Source: Candidatus Taylorbacteria bacterium RIFCSPLOWO2_12_FULL_43_20 (GTDB lineage: Bacteria > Patescibacteriota > Minisyncoccia > Phycocordibacterales > HO2-43-120). Taken from it: DNA of 51,007 nt. Under the pieces are notes generated by a model. It saw nothing but the letters and a program-made list of their open reading frames with translations. It did no database searches and was not told the origin of the DNA. The DNA is taken from NCBI GenBank assembly GCA_001821295.1, contig MHSK01000015.1:1-51007 (forward strand), written 5' to 3'. Below are positions 1 through 9,168 of the stretch, piece after piece (the stretch's first letter is position 1; every line of letters begins with the position of its first letter). Position numbers and translations under genes: made by a program.

Positions 1-221
1 AGGCGGCGCTTTTCGAGCGCCCTCCGGTCGCGTTTTATGATTGTTTTCATGCGTACAGTATATCATGCACTAACTTAATGTGGAAAGGTCAGTAGGATCT
101 TCGCAATCGGCTTATTAGTATCTCGATATTGACTCAAACGTATCTTTAATTAATATTCACATATTGACATAAATTTTGTGCCAAACATCCACAGAACGTT
201 TATCCAAAGCGGAGTTTAAGC

Positions 222-227
222 TATAAT
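222..227 (+). promoter_or_regulatory. -10 box of a leaderless promoter
   Basis: A perfect TATAAT ends 7 nt before the ATG at 235, so transcription should begin at or one base before the start codon. No Shine-Dalgarno is present. The same arrangement recurs at other genes in the window. No convincing -35 hexamer is seen. Confidence 0.6.
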
Positions 228-234
228 ACGACCA

Positions 235-1581
235 ATGCAAATAGTTAACAAAAAAGAGGCCATTATCTTGTTTTTTGGCGATGTTATTATATTCTTTTTC
301 TCTCTCTGGCTCGCTTTGCTTATCAGATACCAAGGGCTGGATACCGAGACTTACTTCAGCCACCTTCAGCCGTTTTCGTATATTTTTTTAGTCTGGGTCA
401 TTGTTTTTTTCATAGCCGGACTTTACGATATCCACACCACGATTCTGAAGGGCAAGCTTCCGTCAATAGTTTTTAATGCTCAGCTTGCGAACAGTGTCAT
501 CGCCGTTTTGTTTTTTTATTTTATTCCTTACTTCGGCATAACCCCCAAGACCAACCTGTTCATAACGCTATCAGTTTCATTCGTGCTGGTTCTTTTTTGG
601 AGGCGCTACGGATATAAACTTGCCAGTTACAGAAAAAAACAAAATGCGATTCTTCTCGCGTCAGGGGATGAGTCAGTACAGCTTGAAAAAGAAATCAATT
701 CCAATCCTCGCTACGGCATCAACATAGTGTCGCGTATTGACCTGGATCAAGTTAAAAACACCACGTTTGAAGAGGATTTTCTCGGAAAAATATCATCTCA
801 TAATGTTTCTTTCATAATCATAGACTTCAGGGACGATCGCCTCACGCCTTTGTTTAAGAGCTTATACAGTTTGCTTTTTTTGAGGATGCAGTTTATAGAT
901 ATGCACGATTTGTATGAAAATATATTCAATCGCATCCCTTTGTCTTTAGTGAGGGAAGACTGGATATTGGAAAACATCACCAATTGCCCCAAGCCAATTT
1001 ATGATTTTTTCAAAAGAGCGATAGATATCATCTCCGCTCTCATCCTCGCTGGCGCTTCGACCGCGCTGTACCCTTTCGTATTTCTAGCCATATGGTGGGA
1101 CGATCACTTCCCCATATTCATAAGGCAGTATAGGGTGGGGAAATTCAATCACGAGATTAAGCTCACGAAATTCCGAACCATGGCCAAGAGCGAGCAAGGG
1201 CAATGGGGAGGAAATAATGACAATCGCGTCACAAGAATCGGCAAATATCTCCGGACGAGCCGCATAGACGAATTGCCTCAGCTTTGGAATGTTCTCCGCG
1301 GAGACATTTCTCTCATAGGTCCTCGTCCTGAATTTTCTGAACCGGTCAAATGCTACAGCAGGGATATTCCGTATTACAATATAAGACACATCATTAAGCC
1401 GGGACTTTCCGGATGGGCGCAGATCAACCATGAGAAGCATCCTCACCACGTGTTGGACAAAGAAGAAACGCGCAACAAGCTTTCGTATGATCTGTATTAC
1501 ATCAAGAATCGTTCGTTAATGCTTGATGTGAAGATCGCTTTGAGAACCATAAAAATTTTATTATCCTTTGCAGGTAAGTAA
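235..1581 (+). CDS. Polyprenyl glycosylphosphotransferase (bacterial sugar transferase)
   Basis: Membrane enzyme that moves a sugar-1-phosphate from a nucleotide sugar onto undecaprenyl phosphate, the first step of exopolysaccharide or glycan assembly. The N-terminal part (about residues 10-130) has four to five hydrophobic segments, followed by a CoA-binding-like middle. The C-terminal third is the sugar transferase domain: FFKRAIDIISAL opens it, followed by KLTKFRTM, the RIDELPQLWNVLRGD block, SLIGPRPE and KPGLSGWAQI, all hallmarks of the WbaP/WcaJ/EpsL family. The length of 448 aa is normal. The start is set by the TATAAT box just upstream. It precedes a sugar epimerase gene, which suggests a surface glycan role. 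The sugar substrate cannot be told from sequence. Confidence 0.93.
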   Translation: MQIVNKKEAIILFFGDVIIFFFSLWLALLIRYQGLDTETYFSHLQPFSYIFLVWVIVFFIAGLYDIHTTILKGKLPSIVFNAQLANSVIAVLFFYFIPYFGITPKTNLFITLSVSFVLVLFWRRYGYKLASYRKKQNAILLASGDESVQLEKEINSNPRYGINIVSRIDLDQVKNTTFEEDFLGKISSHNVSFIIIDFRDDRLTPLFKSLYSLLFLRMQFIDMHDLYENIFNRIPLSLVREDWILENITNCPKPIYDFFKRAIDIISALILAGASTALYPFVFLAIWWDDHFPIFIRQYRVGKFNHEIKLTKFRTMAKSEQGQWGGNNDNRVTRIGKYLRTSRIDELPQLWNVLRGDISLIGPRPEFSEPVKCYSRDIPYYNIRHIIKPGLSGWAQINHEKHPHHVLDKEETRNKLSYDLYYIKNRSLMLDVKIALRTIKILLSFAGK

Positions 1582-1594
1582 AATGGACAATAAA

Positions 1595-1662
1595 AAAATA
1601 AAGGGGGAGTACTCCGCACCTTTTTATCAGATAAAAAGGTGCGGAGGGTGGGGGTTCTCTTT
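1595..1662. repeat. Family G hairpin element, copy 1
   Basis: A 68-nt unit centred on a long hairpin: CTCCGCACCTTTTTATC pairs with its complement across a tiny loop, flanked by GGGGGAGTA and GGTGGGGGTTCTCTTT. A second full copy lies at 16121-16188. One stem pair is C-G here and A-T there, a compensatory change. It follows the sugar transferase stop and could also act as a terminator. Confidence 0.8.
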
Positions 1663-1715
1663 ACCCCGGCAAGCTAACAGCTAATAGCTGATAGCTAAAA
1701 GCTACAATAATAAAT

Positions 1716-2627
1716 ATGAAAAAAAACATCAGAGACAAAGTGGTGGTGGTCGGCGGAGCGGGGTTTATAGGTTCTCATTTGGTGGACGAGCTGGTGCGCG
1801 ATGGTTTAAACGTGCACGTAGTAGACAATCTTTCGCAAGGCAAAAAATCCAACGTACATCCGAGGGCCAAGCTTCATGTCATGGATATCATTGATTTGCC
1901 GTCAATTGCTCCAGTTTTCAAAAATGCTAAATACGTCTTTCACTTGGCCGCGTTGCCGAGAGTTCAATATTCCATAGAGCATCCCTCGGAGACCAACGCG
2001 GCAAACGTCGATGGCACGCTGAATATCTTAATCGCTTCGCGAAAAAATAAAGTAAAAAAAGTTGTTTTTTCCGCATCAAGCTCCGCTTACGGTGATCAGA
2101 AACAACTGCCGTTACGCGAAGACATGTTACCAAATCCAAAAAGCCCGTACGGTTTGCAGAAGCTTATGGGTGAGCAGTATATGAAATTGTGGTCGCTGGT
2201 TTACGGCTTGCCTACCGTCTCCCTTCGGTATTTCAATGTCTATGGTGAGCGGCAGAGTTCGGAAGGCGCTTACGCCCTGGTTATCGCGAAGTTTTTGGCC
2301 CAGAAGAAGCAAGGCGTACCTCTTACAATTACGGGCACGGGAAAACAGACTCGCGACTTTACCCACGTGCGTGACGTTGTCCGGGCTAATATTCTTGCCG
2401 CGAAAAGCCGAAAGACAGGCAGAGGGGAAGTGATAAATATTGGCGGAGGAGATAATCAATCCGTAAGAAAAGTGGCGTCTCTCATTGGCGGAAAGGTGAA
2501 GCACGTTCCTCCTCGCTTGGAGCCGCGTGACACGCTTGCCGATGTAAGTAAGGCGAAAAAACTTCTCGGATGGAAGCCGACCGTAAAATTTGAAGATGGA
2601 ATCAAAGAACTCTTGGACCTCCAATAG
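1716..2627 (+). CDS. NAD-dependent epimerase/dehydratase (nucleotide-sugar modifying SDR)
   Basis: Extended short-chain dehydrogenase of 303 aa that probably epimerises or oxidises a nucleotide sugar (UDP-glucose 4-epimerase-like). The N-terminal dinucleotide fold shows VVVVGGAGFIGSHLVD (GxxGxxG) with the acidic VVDN at the end of strand 2. SSSAYGD and the catalytic YGLQK (YxxxK, near residue 146) follow, then SLRYFNVYG and the C-terminal substrate domain. The ATG lies 8 nt after a TACAAT -10-like box. It follows the glycosylphosphotransferase in the same direction, separated by hairpin element G. The exact substrate is not determinable. Confidence 0.9.
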   Translation: MKKNIRDKVVVVGGAGFIGSHLVDELVRDGLNVHVVDNLSQGKKSNVHPRAKLHVMDIIDLPSIAPVFKNAKYVFHLAALPRVQYSIEHPSETNAANVDGTLNILIASRKNKVKKVVFSASSSAYGDQKQLPLREDMLPNPKSPYGLQKLMGEQYMKLWSLVYGLPTVSLRYFNVYGERQSSEGAYALVIAKFLAQKKQGVPLTITGTGKQTRDFTHVRDVVRANILAAKSRKTGRGEVINIGGGDNQSVRKVASLIGGKVKHVPPRLEPRDTLADVSKAKKLLGWKPTVKFEDGIKELLDLQ

Positions 2628-2941
2628 CAAAATTTCCCGATGGGGTACTCATTAGAAATTACCTGTCCCGAGCTTTGTTGAGGGAGATATTGGAAATTAT
2701 GGTTCAATTGCTTCACCATCCTGAGGAACTTGAAGGAAAAATTTGTTCCCCTCCCCCTCCTCTACCCCTTTTTAAAGTGGGAGTCCTAGTTCTTACTGTG
2801 TGCCGCCGAAGCTCGCTTCGAGCGTAGGGGTACGAGGGAGGGGTTTTCTCCCTTTTACCCATTCTTATTAATTTGCATATTTAACATTGAGTATTCCAAT
2901 GTCCAGCAAAAAACGCTATAATCCTCATTAATCGTATCCAT
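2628..2941. repeat. Mosaic of dispersed repeat elements upstream of secD
   Basis: No gene is seen. The block holds the 24-bp CCTGTCCCGAGC unit (2662-2685), the 38-bp ATGGTTCAATTGC unit (2699-2736), a pyrimidine-rich run, and a GCCGAAGCTCGCTTCGAGC hairpin unit near 2802-2840. All recur elsewhere in the window. Confidence 0.8.
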
Positions 2942-2981
2942 CCCCGACGCTTTGGTCGGGGCTCCGACCGAAGCGTCGGAG
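2942..2981. repeat. Family A 40-bp double-hairpin palindrome, copy 1 (upstream of secD)
   Basis: Two adjacent hairpins, CCCCGAC/GTCGGGG and CTCCGAC/GTCGGAG, whose loops are complementary, so the whole 40 bp is also one near-perfect inverted repeat. It is flanked on the left by ATTCGTATCCAT-type sequence and on the right by TAGTATATTCGTATTAATTC. It lies 39 nt before the secD start. One loop base is T instead of C relative to the commonest copy. Confidence 0.9.
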
Positions 2982-3020
2982 TAGTATATTCGTATTAATT
3001 CGTATATTGGCATCGTTATT

Positions 3021-4340
3021 ATGAAAATCCGCATTACAGCTTTCGCACTTCTTCTTATTGGCGCCGCCATTGGTTTTTTCGTATACAATTCCGAAGCGAG
3101 CCGGGATTCCAAATTTAATTTTAAGCTCGGGTTGGACTTGTCTGGAGGCAGTCATTTGATATACAAAGCCGATGTTTCCGAAATCAGATCGGATGATGTC
3201 AACGAATCAATGGAGGCGTTGAGAAATGTTATAGAAGCCAGAGTCAATCTTTTTGGCGTGTCTGAGCCATTGGTGCAGGTTGAGGAGGGCTTTTTTGGCG
3301 GAGAGAATCAGCACAAGCTTATTGTTGAATTGCCGGGCGTTACGGATATAGAGAAGGCGATTATGCTCATAGGCGCCACTCCTCTTTTGGAATTCAAACG
3401 GCTGGATAAAGACGTGGATTTTGAAAATATTGCGGAAGCTACAAGTACGGATATTTTTTTGAGTACGGGTTTGACGGGACGGTTGTTGGAGAGGGCTCAG
3501 TTGGAATTCAATCCGCAGACAGGGGAGCCGTCAGTAGTTTTGATATTCAATGACGAAGGCGCCGATCTTTTCGCGAGAATCACGGGAGAAAATATAGGAA
3601 ATATACTAGCGATTTTTCTGGATGGAAATATTATCTCTTCTCCCATAGTTAGAGACGAGATAACTGGCGGTCGAGCAGAAATCAGCGGGGGATTCACGGC
3701 CGAAGAGGCGAAACTTTTGGTGCGTGATTTGAACTACGGCGCTCTGCCCGTTCCCATAGAGCTTCTTTCCACTCAGACCATAGGCGCCACTTTGGGAGAA
3801 AAAGCGATTGAAGCGGGTGTATTAGCCGGCATTATTTCGTTCGTACTGATCTCGCTCTTTTTGATAATTTGGTACCGCCTGCCGGGCGCAATCTCAGTTG
3901 TGGCGTTAGCCGTTTACGTCGCGATAGTTCTTGCCATATTCAAGCTTATCCCCGTTACGCTTACCGCCGCCGGTATCGCTGGATTTATCCTATCCGTAGG
4001 CATGGCTGTTGATGCCAATATTTTAATCTTTGAGCGGATGAAGGAGGAACTTCGCGCCGGCAAGAACCTTCACCAGTCGGTCAAAGACGGATTTATACGC
4101 GCCTGGTCTTCAATACGCGACAGCAATATATCCAGCATCATAACTGCCGTGATATTGTTTTACTTCGCTTCCACGCCGATAGTGAAAGGGTTTGCTCTCG
4201 TTTTCCTCATTGGAGTCCTTGTCAGTATGTTTAGCGCCATCACTTTTTCCCGTACACTGCTCTTGGCTATTTTGCCCAAAGACGAGAACGCCCAGGGCGG
4301 CTTCCTGTTCAGATCCGGATTTAATAGAACCAGAAGTTGA
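3021..4340 (+). CDS. secD: Protein translocase subunit SecD
   Basis: SecD works with SecF in the inner membrane to pull secreted proteins through SecYEG using the proton gradient. At 439 aa it is shorter than the E. coli protein, as is common in small genomes. Visible features are the N-terminal membrane helix (residues 5-24), the GLDLSGGSHLIY motif, the periplasmic P1 region ending GALPVPIELLSTQTIGATLG, and six-helix RND-type membrane segments from about residue 255. GMAVDANILIFERMKEE is the conserved loop with the key acidic residue. Palindrome A1 lies directly upstream. secF follows after 153 nt that contain another copy of the same palindrome. Confidence 0.96.
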   Translation: MKIRITAFALLLIGAAIGFFVYNSEASRDSKFNFKLGLDLSGGSHLIYKADVSEIRSDDVNESMEALRNVIEARVNLFGVSEPLVQVEEGFFGGENQHKLIVELPGVTDIEKAIMLIGATPLLEFKRLDKDVDFENIAEATSTDIFLSTGLTGRLLERAQLEFNPQTGEPSVVLIFNDEGADLFARITGENIGNILAIFLDGNIISSPIVRDEITGGRAEISGGFTAEEAKLLVRDLNYGALPVPIELLSTQTIGATLGEKAIEAGVLAGIISFVLISLFLIIWYRLPGAISVVALAVYVAIVLAIFKLIPVTLTAAGIAGFILSVGMAVDANILIFERMKEELRAGKNLHQSVKDGFIRAWSSIRDSNISSIITAVILFYFASTPIVKGFALVFLIGVLVSMFSAITFSRTLLLAILPKDENAQGGFLFRSGFNRTRS

Positions 4341-4493
4341 TCGATGATTGATTTTTTTCGAATTTTTGATTTGTAATTTTTTGGAATTTGTTATTTGATG
4401 CTTATCTTATTCGTATCCATCCCCGACGCTTTGGTCGGGGCTCCGATCGAAGCGTCGGAGTAGTATATTCGTATTAATTCGTATATTTGTATC
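4341..4493. repeat. secD-secF gap: element E fragment and family A palindrome copy 2
   Basis: Positions 4360-4410 resemble family E (AT-rich text ending GATGCTTATCTTA), and 4421-4460 is the family A palindrome. This copy has two substitutions in the arms (T in loop 1; GATCG in place of GACCG). The AT-rich TAGTATATTCGTATTAATTC tail runs to 33 nt before the secF ATG. An element between two genes normally co-transcribed suggests that it is tolerated in mRNA or supplies a promoter. Confidence 0.85.
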
Positions 4494-5435
4494 ATGGACT
4501 TTATCAAACACAGAAAAATATTTTATTGGATCACCGGTATTATATCGGCGGCATGTGTCGCGGCGTTACTTATCTGGGGCTTAAATTTCGGGATAGATTT
4601 TACGGGCGGATCGGTCATAGAAATTTCTTACGGCAAAGAGACCGTGGAAAGAACTGAAATAGTTTCGGCGCTTGAGCAAATTGATCACCGAGGCGCTTCC
4701 GTGAGGGAAACCAAAACATCGGACGGCGGGCAGGGGGTCACGTACATTATAAGGACTAGAGAACTGGCGGGGCAGGATAGACAGATCTTTGTTTCCGCTC
4801 TGGAGCGGCTCGGGAGAGGGGATATGGAAATAATTAGATTTAATGCCATTGGCCCCATTCTTGGTAATGAATCCGCTCGCAAAGCCGCGTACTCAATAGT
4901 TTTTGTCATTATCGCAATTATTATTTTTATAACTTTCGCTTTCAGAAAAGTTTCCAAGCCGATATCATCATGGAAATACGGAGTGATAGCCATCGTCGCT
5001 CTCATTCACGACATGCTTATACCCACCGGAGTATTCGCCGCTCTCGGTCAATTCACAGGCGCGGAAGTTGACACTTTATTCGTTACGGCTCTCCTTGTAA
5101 TTCTCGGATTTTCAGTCCACGATACCATTGTCGTATTTGACAGGGTAAGGGAAAACTTGGCAAAAAATGAAGAAAACAACATCAAGAGAGATTTCTCAGA
5201 AGTTGTTAACGATGGCATAAAGCAGACCATGATGAGATCCATCAATACTTCAGTGACGACACTCCTTGCTTTGGCGGCCTTATATTTTTTCGGTCCCGAA
5301 GCCACGAAGCACTTTACTCTCGTCCTCATGATCGGCATAGCCGCCGGAACCTACTCATCCATCTTTCTCGCTTCCCCCTTGCTTGTCACAGCCGAAAAAT
5401 TGCAAAATAAAATCAATAAATCTAAAGTTAACTGA
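4494..5435 (+). CDS. secF: Protein translocase subunit SecF
   Basis: Partner of SecD in the accessory Sec complex, 313 aa. It has an N-terminal membrane helix, then GLNFGIDFTGGSVIEI (the SecF counterpart of the SecD GG motif), a short periplasmic part, and five further membrane helices with ARKAAYSIVFVIIAI and the FSVHDTIVVFDRVREN motif characteristic of SecF. The C-terminus is complete. A perfect hairpin begins 4 nt after the stop codon. Confidence 0.96.
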   Translation: MDFIKHRKIFYWITGIISAACVAALLIWGLNFGIDFTGGSVIEISYGKETVERTEIVSALEQIDHRGASVRETKTSDGGQGVTYIIRTRELAGQDRQIFVSALERLGRGDMEIIRFNAIGPILGNESARKAAYSIVFVIIAIIIFITFAFRKVSKPISSWKYGVIAIVALIHDMLIPTGVFAALGQFTGAEVDTLFVTALLVILGFSVHDTIVVFDRVRENLAKNEENNIKRDFSEVVNDGIKQTMMRSINTSVTTLLALAALYFFGPEATKHFTLVLMIGIAAGTYSSIFLASPLLVTAEKLQNKINKSKVN

Positions 5436-5438
5436 CAA

Positions 5439-5469
5439 AAATCCATCAAGGTTTAACCTTGATGGATTT
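5439..5469. terminator. Family H hairpin, copy 1 (after secF)
   Basis: Perfect 15-bp inverted repeat with a single central base around the core AAGGTTTAACCTT. It starts 4 nt after the secF stop and ends in a short T run, so it could terminate secDF. The same core occurs at 13972-13990, 16072-16096 and 46071-46097, each directly after a gene. Confidence 0.7.
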
Positions 5470-5567
5470 GTTGAATGACCGATTACCCGTATTCTTATTC
5501 TTGCGTAATTTAATATCAGTGCTAATATATTACCCATGAGTTTAGGACGGGCCACAATTATCATAGC

Positions 5568-5666
5568 TATAATTATTAAGATCTCCGGAAGTGGAGGTCT
5601 GGCTCGTGTTTACGCAAACTAAAAGAATCTCGTAGTCACAAGCCAGCTCTTCACCCCGAAGAGCTG
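5568..5666 (+). promoter_or_regulatory. Promoter and structured leader of the 5.7 kb gene
   Basis: TATAAT at 5568-5573 is followed by two hairpins in the presumed leader: AGATCTCC/GGAGGTCT (5579-5600, one mismatch) and a perfect CAGCTCTTC/GAAGAGCTG with a 5-nt loop (5644-5666). A GGGGAGG Shine-Dalgarno follows at 5704-5710. A long leader with SD is unlike the leaderless genes around it. Function is inferred only. Confidence 0.4.
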
Positions 5667-5713
5667 CTTTCGTTTAAAGCACTGTTTAACGCGAAAGGAA
5701 ATAGGGGAGGAAT

Positions 5714-6061
5714 TTGTTCTTTTTTGCTATGACTATATTAAATTGTTGGACCGAGCCCAAGGCGGACGATATTGGCCGTTGTTTGAGTGCGTTATTCTAT
5801 TCTGAAAGAGGAAAGAAGATTGATCTTGATATACGCACCGAATCAGATCACTTTCCCTGCGTGAGGTATATCCGGCTTATTAGTTTTGGCAGTGTGGGCG
5901 ATGAAGTTTCTTTGATGGCTTTTGAGGGGCAAACAACCCCAAAGGGAAACAACCGTGTCATCTTCTGGTGGACGAGAGAGAACGAGAAGTTTGATCCCGA
6001 TTCCTTGGAGGAAGATCTTCCGACCAGAAAAATCATCCAAATAAAATGGTTTTCCGATTGA
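5714..6061 (+). CDS. Hypothetical protein of about 110-115 aa
   Basis: I do not recognise this protein. It is small and soluble-looking with no signal peptide or membrane helix; a mid-part with alternating hydrophobic residues (VRYIRLISFGSVGDEVSLM) and FWWTRENEKFD look like beta strands. The start is ambiguous. TTG at 5714 lies only 3 nt from the GGGGAGG site, while the in-frame ATG at 5729 lies 18 nt from it. It has its own promoter, structured leader and strong intrinsic terminator, so it is an independent unit between secF and recG. Confidence 0.6.
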   Translation: MFFFAMTILNCWTEPKADDIGRCLSALFYSERGKKIDLDIRTESDHFPCVRYIRLISFGSVGDEVSLMAFEGQTTPKGNNRVIFWWTRENEKFDPDSLEEDLPTRKIIQIKWFSD

Positions 6062-6076
6062 CTCGCTCCACAAGCC

Positions 6077-6102
6077 AGCCGCCGCGCCCCGGCGGCTTTT
6101 TT
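6077..6102 (+). terminator. Intrinsic terminator
   Basis: AGCCGCCG and CGGCGGCT form a perfect 8-bp GC-rich stem with a 5-nt loop, followed by a run of T. It lies 16 nt after the stop of the upstream hypothetical gene. Confidence 0.85.
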
Positions 6103-6343
6103 ATTCTCCTTTTCCCCTCTTTAGAGGGGAAGTGCCGAGGTCTCCGAGGCGATGGGGTGTCTTCTCTTTTCTTCCCTTTTTTCCCCTTTTTGAATTTACA
6201 ATTTTTTCGAATTTGTTATTTGGTGCTTCGTGCTTATCTTATTAGTATTCATCCCCGACGCTTCGGTCGGGGCTCCGACCGAAGCGTCGGAGTCGTATAT
6301 TGGTATTTTCTAACAACTATTGACTAACAACTATCAACTTCTT
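6103..6343. repeat. Element cluster B + E + family A palindrome copy 3
   Basis: 6114-6159 is family B (CCCCTCTTTAGAGGGG hairpin followed by AAGTGCCGAGGTCTCCGAGG and GATGGGGTG), uninterrupted here. 6193-6243 is family E (GAATTTACAATTTTTTCG ... TTGGTGCTTCGTGC). 6253-6292 is the commonest form of the 40-bp palindrome A. The block sits between the convergent 5.7 kb gene and recG. Confidence 0.85.
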
Positions 6344-8509
6344 TTACTCAAAATGTATTTCCTCATCTTTTCTTTTTTCCAAATGTTCTTTAAGCAGGGG
6401 ATACTTCTCAAGGTTTTCGTCGTGAGCCACGATATTTACCGCTTCCACTCGCGCCGCCTCCACCATTTTTATATTTTTTAGCGCTTCCATGCCGACATCC
6501 GTAACTCCCCATTGTCTGGTTCCGCCAAGCTCGCCCGATCCTCTAAATTTCAAATCATACTCCGCGAGTTCAAAACCGTTTTTTGCGTCTTTCAACGCTT
6601 TGAGCCGAGCCATTGTCTTTTCTGTCGTGCTCTCGGTAAATACGTAGCAATACGCTTGATGGTTGCTTCGGATGACTCGTCCGCGGAGCTGATGCAGTTG
6701 TGCCAGCCCAAATCTCTCGGCGCCCTCAATGATGATAACCGTTGCGTTGGGCACGTTTACTCCCACTTCCACTACCGACGTCGCCACGAGGATGTTGAAT
6801 GATCCGGCGTTGAATGCGTTCATAACTTTTTCTTTTTCATCGGGCGTCATCTTTCCATGAAGAACCGCGATATTATATTCAGGAAAGACCTTTTCTTTCA
6901 GCCGCCTGGCTTCCGCTTTTGCCGATTTTGCTTGTACGGCAAGCTCCATGTCGGGGTCTGGCTCATCTATTCTCGGACATATCACGTACGCTTGCCGTCC
7001 CGCCTGGATTTGCGCCCGAATTTTTCCATAAGTCTCTTCTCGTTTGTGCGGAGGTATTATTTCCGTGATTATCGGTCTTCTGCCCGCGGGCATCTCATCC
7101 AGAAGCGTAAGGTCCAAGTCTCCGAACACGGTCAGCGCGAGCGTTCTCGGTATGGGCGTCGCTGTCATTGACAAGAGGTGAGGGGACGTATTTCCTTTCC
7201 GCGGCAACTTTTGTCTTTGTGACACCCCGAATCTATGCTGTTCGTCTATAATTACATATGCCAGATGTTTGAATTTGACGTTCTTTTGAATAAGCGCGTG
7301 CGTGCCCACGACAATCGCTATCTCGCCGTTTGCGGCCCATTTGAGAAGCTGCGGTTTTGAGATCTGCGTCCACCCCGAAGGGTTAATTTTTGAAGGGAAT
7401 TTCAGGCATTTTTTACCCGTAATGAGAGCAATGTTTATGGGCATATGTCTGAAAAATTGTATGAAAGACAGAAAATGCTGTTTTGCCAGAATTTCCGTCG
7501 GACACATATACGCGGTCTGCAAGCGGCCGGCTGCTTGCCCGCTCGGTTTTGTATTCGTGACCGAGTAAGCCGTAATGGCGGCGACGAAGGTTTTACCGCT
7601 TCCCACGTCGCCTTCAAGCAGGCGCATCATCGGATGATCACGTTTAAAATCTTCAAAAATATGCTCCACCGCGCGGTTTTGCGCGCTTGTCGGCCGGAAG
7701 GCGAATCTCTCTTTAAATTTTTCCACATCATCTTTCGCGGCGTCCACTCTAAATGAAGATTTTTTTCTGTACTCGGCCCTTTTTTTCAGCCGTTCCAGTT
7801 GGATTAAAAAAACTTCTTCAAAAGCGAATCTCTTTCTGGCAGAAAGTGCGTCTGACTTGTTTTTTGGCGAGTGTATCCATACGAAGCATGTCTTCAGGGC
7901 GGGCAGATGATATTTATCCAGTATTTCTCTGGGCAGAGGGTCGGTGATTTGCTCAAGCGCGCCGCTTTTCAATATCTTCAATATTGCATGGAATATCCAG
8001 TTGGATGTTATTCCTCTTGATTCGGAATATACCGGATAAAGACGGAACGATTCGCCTTCCGGTCCGAAGAGGGAGTCGCCCACGCCGGTCGGCAGTTTTT
8101 CCACTTTTTCTATTTTAGGATTGGAAAAATACATCTCTCCCGACTTTCTTCTTTTTGAAACTCTGCCTTCCACGCGAACGATTGAGTTCTCGGCTATCAT
8201 CTTGGCGATGTATGGCTGGTTGAACCATATCACTTTTATTTTTCCGCTATCATCTTGAACTACGGCCTCCGCCATCGGTATTTTTTTTACAAATGCCTTG
8301 GATGTTTTGAGATGGCTGATTTTGCCGAATACCGTGGCGTCTTTCCCAGATTCAAGGGAGGAGATGTTTGTGATCTCCGAAGTGTCTCCGTATCGGGAAG
8401 GGAAGTGTCGGATCAGGTCTTCCAAGGTAAATAAGCCGAGTTTTTTCAGGGCTTTTCTTTGCGATTCTCCCACTCTTATCTCGTCTTCAATTTTATTTCC
8501 TAAAATCAT
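6344..8509 (-). CDS. recG: ATP-dependent DNA helicase RecG
   Basis: Branch-migrating helicase for stalled forks and recombination intermediates, 721 aa, full length. The N-terminal wedge/OB-fold region (LGLFTLEDLIRHFPSRYGD, then a HLKTSKAF barrel) precedes superfamily 2 motifs. These are motif I LLEGDVGSGKTFVAAI, the DEAH-type box IIDEQHRFGVSQR, motif III SMTATPIPRTLAL, VEVGVNVPNATVIIIEGAERFG and QLRGRVIRSNHQAYC. The C-terminal TRG-like stretch (FRGSGELGGTRQWG) is present. It is convergent with the upstream hypothetical gene, with only repeat elements between. The ATG at 8509 has no visible Shine-Dalgarno. Confidence 0.97.
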   Translation of the reverse strand: MILGNKIEDEIRVGESQRKALKKLGLFTLEDLIRHFPSRYGDTSEITNISSLESGKDATVFGKISHLKTSKAFVKKIPMAEAVVQDDSGKIKVIWFNQPYIAKMIAENSIVRVEGRVSKRRKSGEMYFSNPKIEKVEKLPTGVGDSLFGPEGESFRLYPVYSESRGITSNWIFHAILKILKSGALEQITDPLPREILDKYHLPALKTCFVWIHSPKNKSDALSARKRFAFEEVFLIQLERLKKRAEYRKKSSFRVDAAKDDVEKFKERFAFRPTSAQNRAVEHIFEDFKRDHPMMRLLEGDVGSGKTFVAAITAYSVTNTKPSGQAAGRLQTAYMCPTEILAKQHFLSFIQFFRHMPINIALITGKKCLKFPSKINPSGWTQISKPQLLKWAANGEIAIVVGTHALIQKNVKFKHLAYVIIDEQHRFGVSQRQKLPRKGNTSPHLLSMTATPIPRTLALTVFGDLDLTLLDEMPAGRRPIITEIIPPHKREETYGKIRAQIQAGRQAYVICPRIDEPDPDMELAVQAKSAKAEARRLKEKVFPEYNIAVLHGKMTPDEKEKVMNAFNAGSFNILVATSVVEVGVNVPNATVIIIEGAERFGLAQLHQLRGRVIRSNHQAYCYVFTESTTEKTMARLKALKDAKNGFELAEYDLKFRGSGELGGTRQWGVTDVGMEALKNIKMVEAARVEAVNIVAHDENLEKYPLLKEHLEKRKDEEIHFE

Positions 8510-9168
8510 TTTTTTTCGCCACTTGTAAATTTAATAGCGGCACCGCAGACCGTTCCCTCTCTTCCCCTCTTTAGAGGGGAAGTGCCGACCGTGTCCCGCC
8601 GAAGCTCTTCTTAGGGCGAAGGGGGAGGTTTCCGAGGCGATGGGGTATTCCCCATTCGTGTGCACTTTTCGTCATGTGGTATCTACTATAAGTCATCGTA
8701 TCTCCATTATATTCTTTATCTATTCTTTTATAAACCCATAAATCAGCCGTTTTTTCTTTTCATTAGAAATTAGATATTAGAAATTATGGTTCAATTGCTT
8801 CACCATCCTGAGGAACTCGAAGGAGAAATTTCTTCCCTCTCCTCCTCCTTTCATAAAGGAGGTGGTCATAGACCGGAGGATTTCTCTCTCTTCCCTGTCA
8901 ATTGTTCATGTCAGTCGAGGGTTCCTCATTTGTAGCATTCGTCTTCATCCCCGACGCTTCGGTCGGGGCTCCGACCGAAGCGTCGGAGTCGTTGATTTGT
9001 GTTATTTACTAGCAAGCCAATAGCTAACAGCAAAAAGCTACCCGAAGCTATTGACGAGGCCACATCATCCATGTTAAAATAAACGCAGAAAAACTTTTAA
9101 ACAACGAGCATTTTTATCTTCAAATTCTGGTTGAATTTGGAGGAGTTTTTGGCAGAGAGGGTGATATT
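8510..9168. repeat. Mosaic of repeat elements between recG and the 9.2 kb gene
   Basis: No gene is seen. The region holds family B (8564-8646), carrying an inserted GTGTCCCGCCGAAGC unit, and family M hairpin (8657-8690, reverse orientation). It also holds the 38-bp ATGGTTCAATTGC unit (8786-8823), a CCTTTCATAAAGG hairpin with AGGTGGTCATAGACCGG (8843-8883), family A palindrome copy 4 (8949-8988) and a GCTAACAGC-rich tract. A TAAAAT -10-like box near 9075-9080 may serve the next gene. Confidence 0.85.

Noticed and set aside
6046-6327. 93-codon frame over the terminator and repeats after the 5.7 kb gene
   Set aside because: It is the translation of family B, E and A repeats; a near-identical artefact appears at 10215-10463.
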